A program made the position numbers and the translations under genes. A stretch of 5,028 nucleotides of DNA from an uncultured Clostridium sp. (GTDB lineage Bacteria > Bacillota > Clostridia > Lachnospirales > Lachnospiraceae), in assembly GCA_900551225.1 (NCBI GenBank), contig URUZ01000427.1, positions 1 through 5,028 on the forward strand, in the 5' to 3' direction. Position 1 is the first letter of the stretch. Each line of letters begins with the position of its first letter. A model generated the notes under the pieces. It made no database searches. It was not told the DNA's origin and saw only the letters and a list, made by a program, of their open reading frames with translations. This document shows positions 4,402 to 5,028 of the stretch, piece after piece.

Positions 4402-5028
4402 TTATTGACCAGCATTTTCTGAGACGGTTTCCGCCTCGTACAGTTCCATCAGTCCCTCTAACGCCTGGCTGGGCTGGCTGACAATCACCAGATCTGCCGA
4501 GTGGTCCATAAAATGATCCCGCTGATGAATGATCACCAGACGTTTTCCGTCAAAATAGTTGATATAATGGCGGAATACATCGGAGTTCAGGGTGGTTCCC
4601 AGCACCAGCAGCAGATCAGCCTTGGCAATCTCCTCCGTGGTCCTCGTCATCAGCTGGCTGTCCACTTGTTCGCCGAACAGGGAGACCATGGGCCGCACCG
4701 GGATCTTGCAGGTCTCACACAGCGGAATCCTGCTGGCATTCATCATATATTCCATAGAATATTTCTTCTTGCACCGGGGGCATTGGTTCTCATGGATGCT
4801 GCCGTGAAGATTAATCACATGGGTGCAGCCTGCCTGCTGGCTCATCTCATAGATATTACTGTCCACAATGCACTGAAGTTTCCCCATTTTCTCAAGGGCA
4901 GCCAGAGCTGGGCCGGACTGGGTGGGAAGAGGGGCAATGTGCAGCATTTCCTTTTTGTAAAATTCAAAAAACAATTCAGGGCGGGCATTGTAGACGGCGC
5001 TGGAAAACAGTTCCTCGGAGGAGTAGCC
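4402..5028 (-). CDS. Sir2-family (sirtuin-like) protein, 5' end beyond the window, altered active site
   Basis: The frame is open from the right edge to the TAA at 4404-4402, giving 208 visible residues; the N-terminal Rossmann motif (GAGIS...GIPDFR in this family) would lie outside. Visible sirtuin marks are the start GYSSEELF and the FFEFYKKEML helix. Next come LHGSIHENQCPRC with the family's catalytic-position His (codon near 4806), and two zinc Cys pairs (CPRC near 4782-4771, CETC near 4719-4708). VRPMVSLFGE, ADLLLVLGTTL (usually GTSL) and a C-terminal Rossmann strand follow. The canonical TQNIDGLH segment reads VDSNIYEMS: Asp of NID is Tyr (codon 4851-4849), and the Gln, Gly and His also differ. 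The usual PNxAH helix start is PTQSGP. Sirtuins use NAD to deacylate lysines or transfer ADP-ribose. Here activity may be changed or lost. An internal TTG at 4974 is not a credible start. No operon partner is visible. Confidence 0.88.
   Translation of the reverse strand, partial: GYSSEELFSSAVYNARPELFFEFYKKEMLHIAPLPTQSGPALAALEKMGKLQCIVDSNIYEMSQQAGCTHVINLHGSIHENQCPRCKKKYSMEYMMNASRIPLCETCKIPVRPMVSLFGEQVDSQLMTRTTEEIAKADLLLVLGTTLNSDVFRHYINYFDGKRLVIIHQRDHFMDHSADLVIVSQPSQALEGLMELYEAETVSENAGQ

Noticed and set aside
4402..4974. Sir2-family gene starting at the TTG at 4974
   Set aside because: The frame continues open to the window edge with family-typical sequence (GYSSEELF), so 4974 is an internal leucine codon.

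Overview
The window looks like a chromosomal piece of a Gram-positive Clostridia bacterium, most likely Lachnospiraceae. Reasons are the strong GGAG-type ribosome binding sites, a near-consensus TTGACA/TATAGT promoter, the gene families present (PadR, HAAS/DUF1700, DUF4097, small PspC, VanZ-like), and codon use that is fairly GC-rich in the operon but AT-rich in the flanks. The family-level assignment is inference.

Layout. Positions 1-81 hold the last 26 codons of an unrecognised plus-strand gene. Positions 82-1037 are a poorly coding, patchwork stretch with short coding-like fragments in several frames on both strands, probably decayed DNA. A VanZ-like membrane protein follows (1038-1589), preceded by a strong inverted repeat (985-1010). 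Positions 1590-2167 are intergenic. They hold a 38-codon open frame of doubtful status, an AT-rich hairpin, a good rho-independent terminator (1976-2024), and the promoter and putative operator of the next operon. A stretch of about 40 bases at 92-133 recurs imperfectly at 1943-1982, next to that terminator, so the 1.8 kb between them may be an insertion.

The core of the window is a tight four-gene plus-strand operon, 2168-4336: a PadR winged-helix regulator, a HAAS (DUF1700) membrane protein, an exported DUF4097/toastrack-type repeat protein and a 62-residue PspC-domain protein. The first three genes are joined by 4-base ATGA overlaps and the last follows after 17 bases. A 14-bp-stem terminator closes the operon. 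This is the architecture of a Gram-positive envelope-stress module. PadR probably represses its own promoter, where two nested AT-rich dyads cover the -10 and the start site. HAAS, toastrack and PspC proteins would act at the membrane. The family logic is known; the signal sensed here is not.

On the minus strand, converging on the same terminator, is the 3' part of a Sir2-family protein (4402 to the right edge). Its zinc cysteines and catalytic-motif histidine are kept, but the usual NAD-binding motif TQNIDGLH is replaced by VDSNIYEMS. That makes it the most biochemically unusual gene in the window. I see no CRISPR array, tRNA, rRNA or intact transposase, and no clear evidence of a wholly new multi-gene system.
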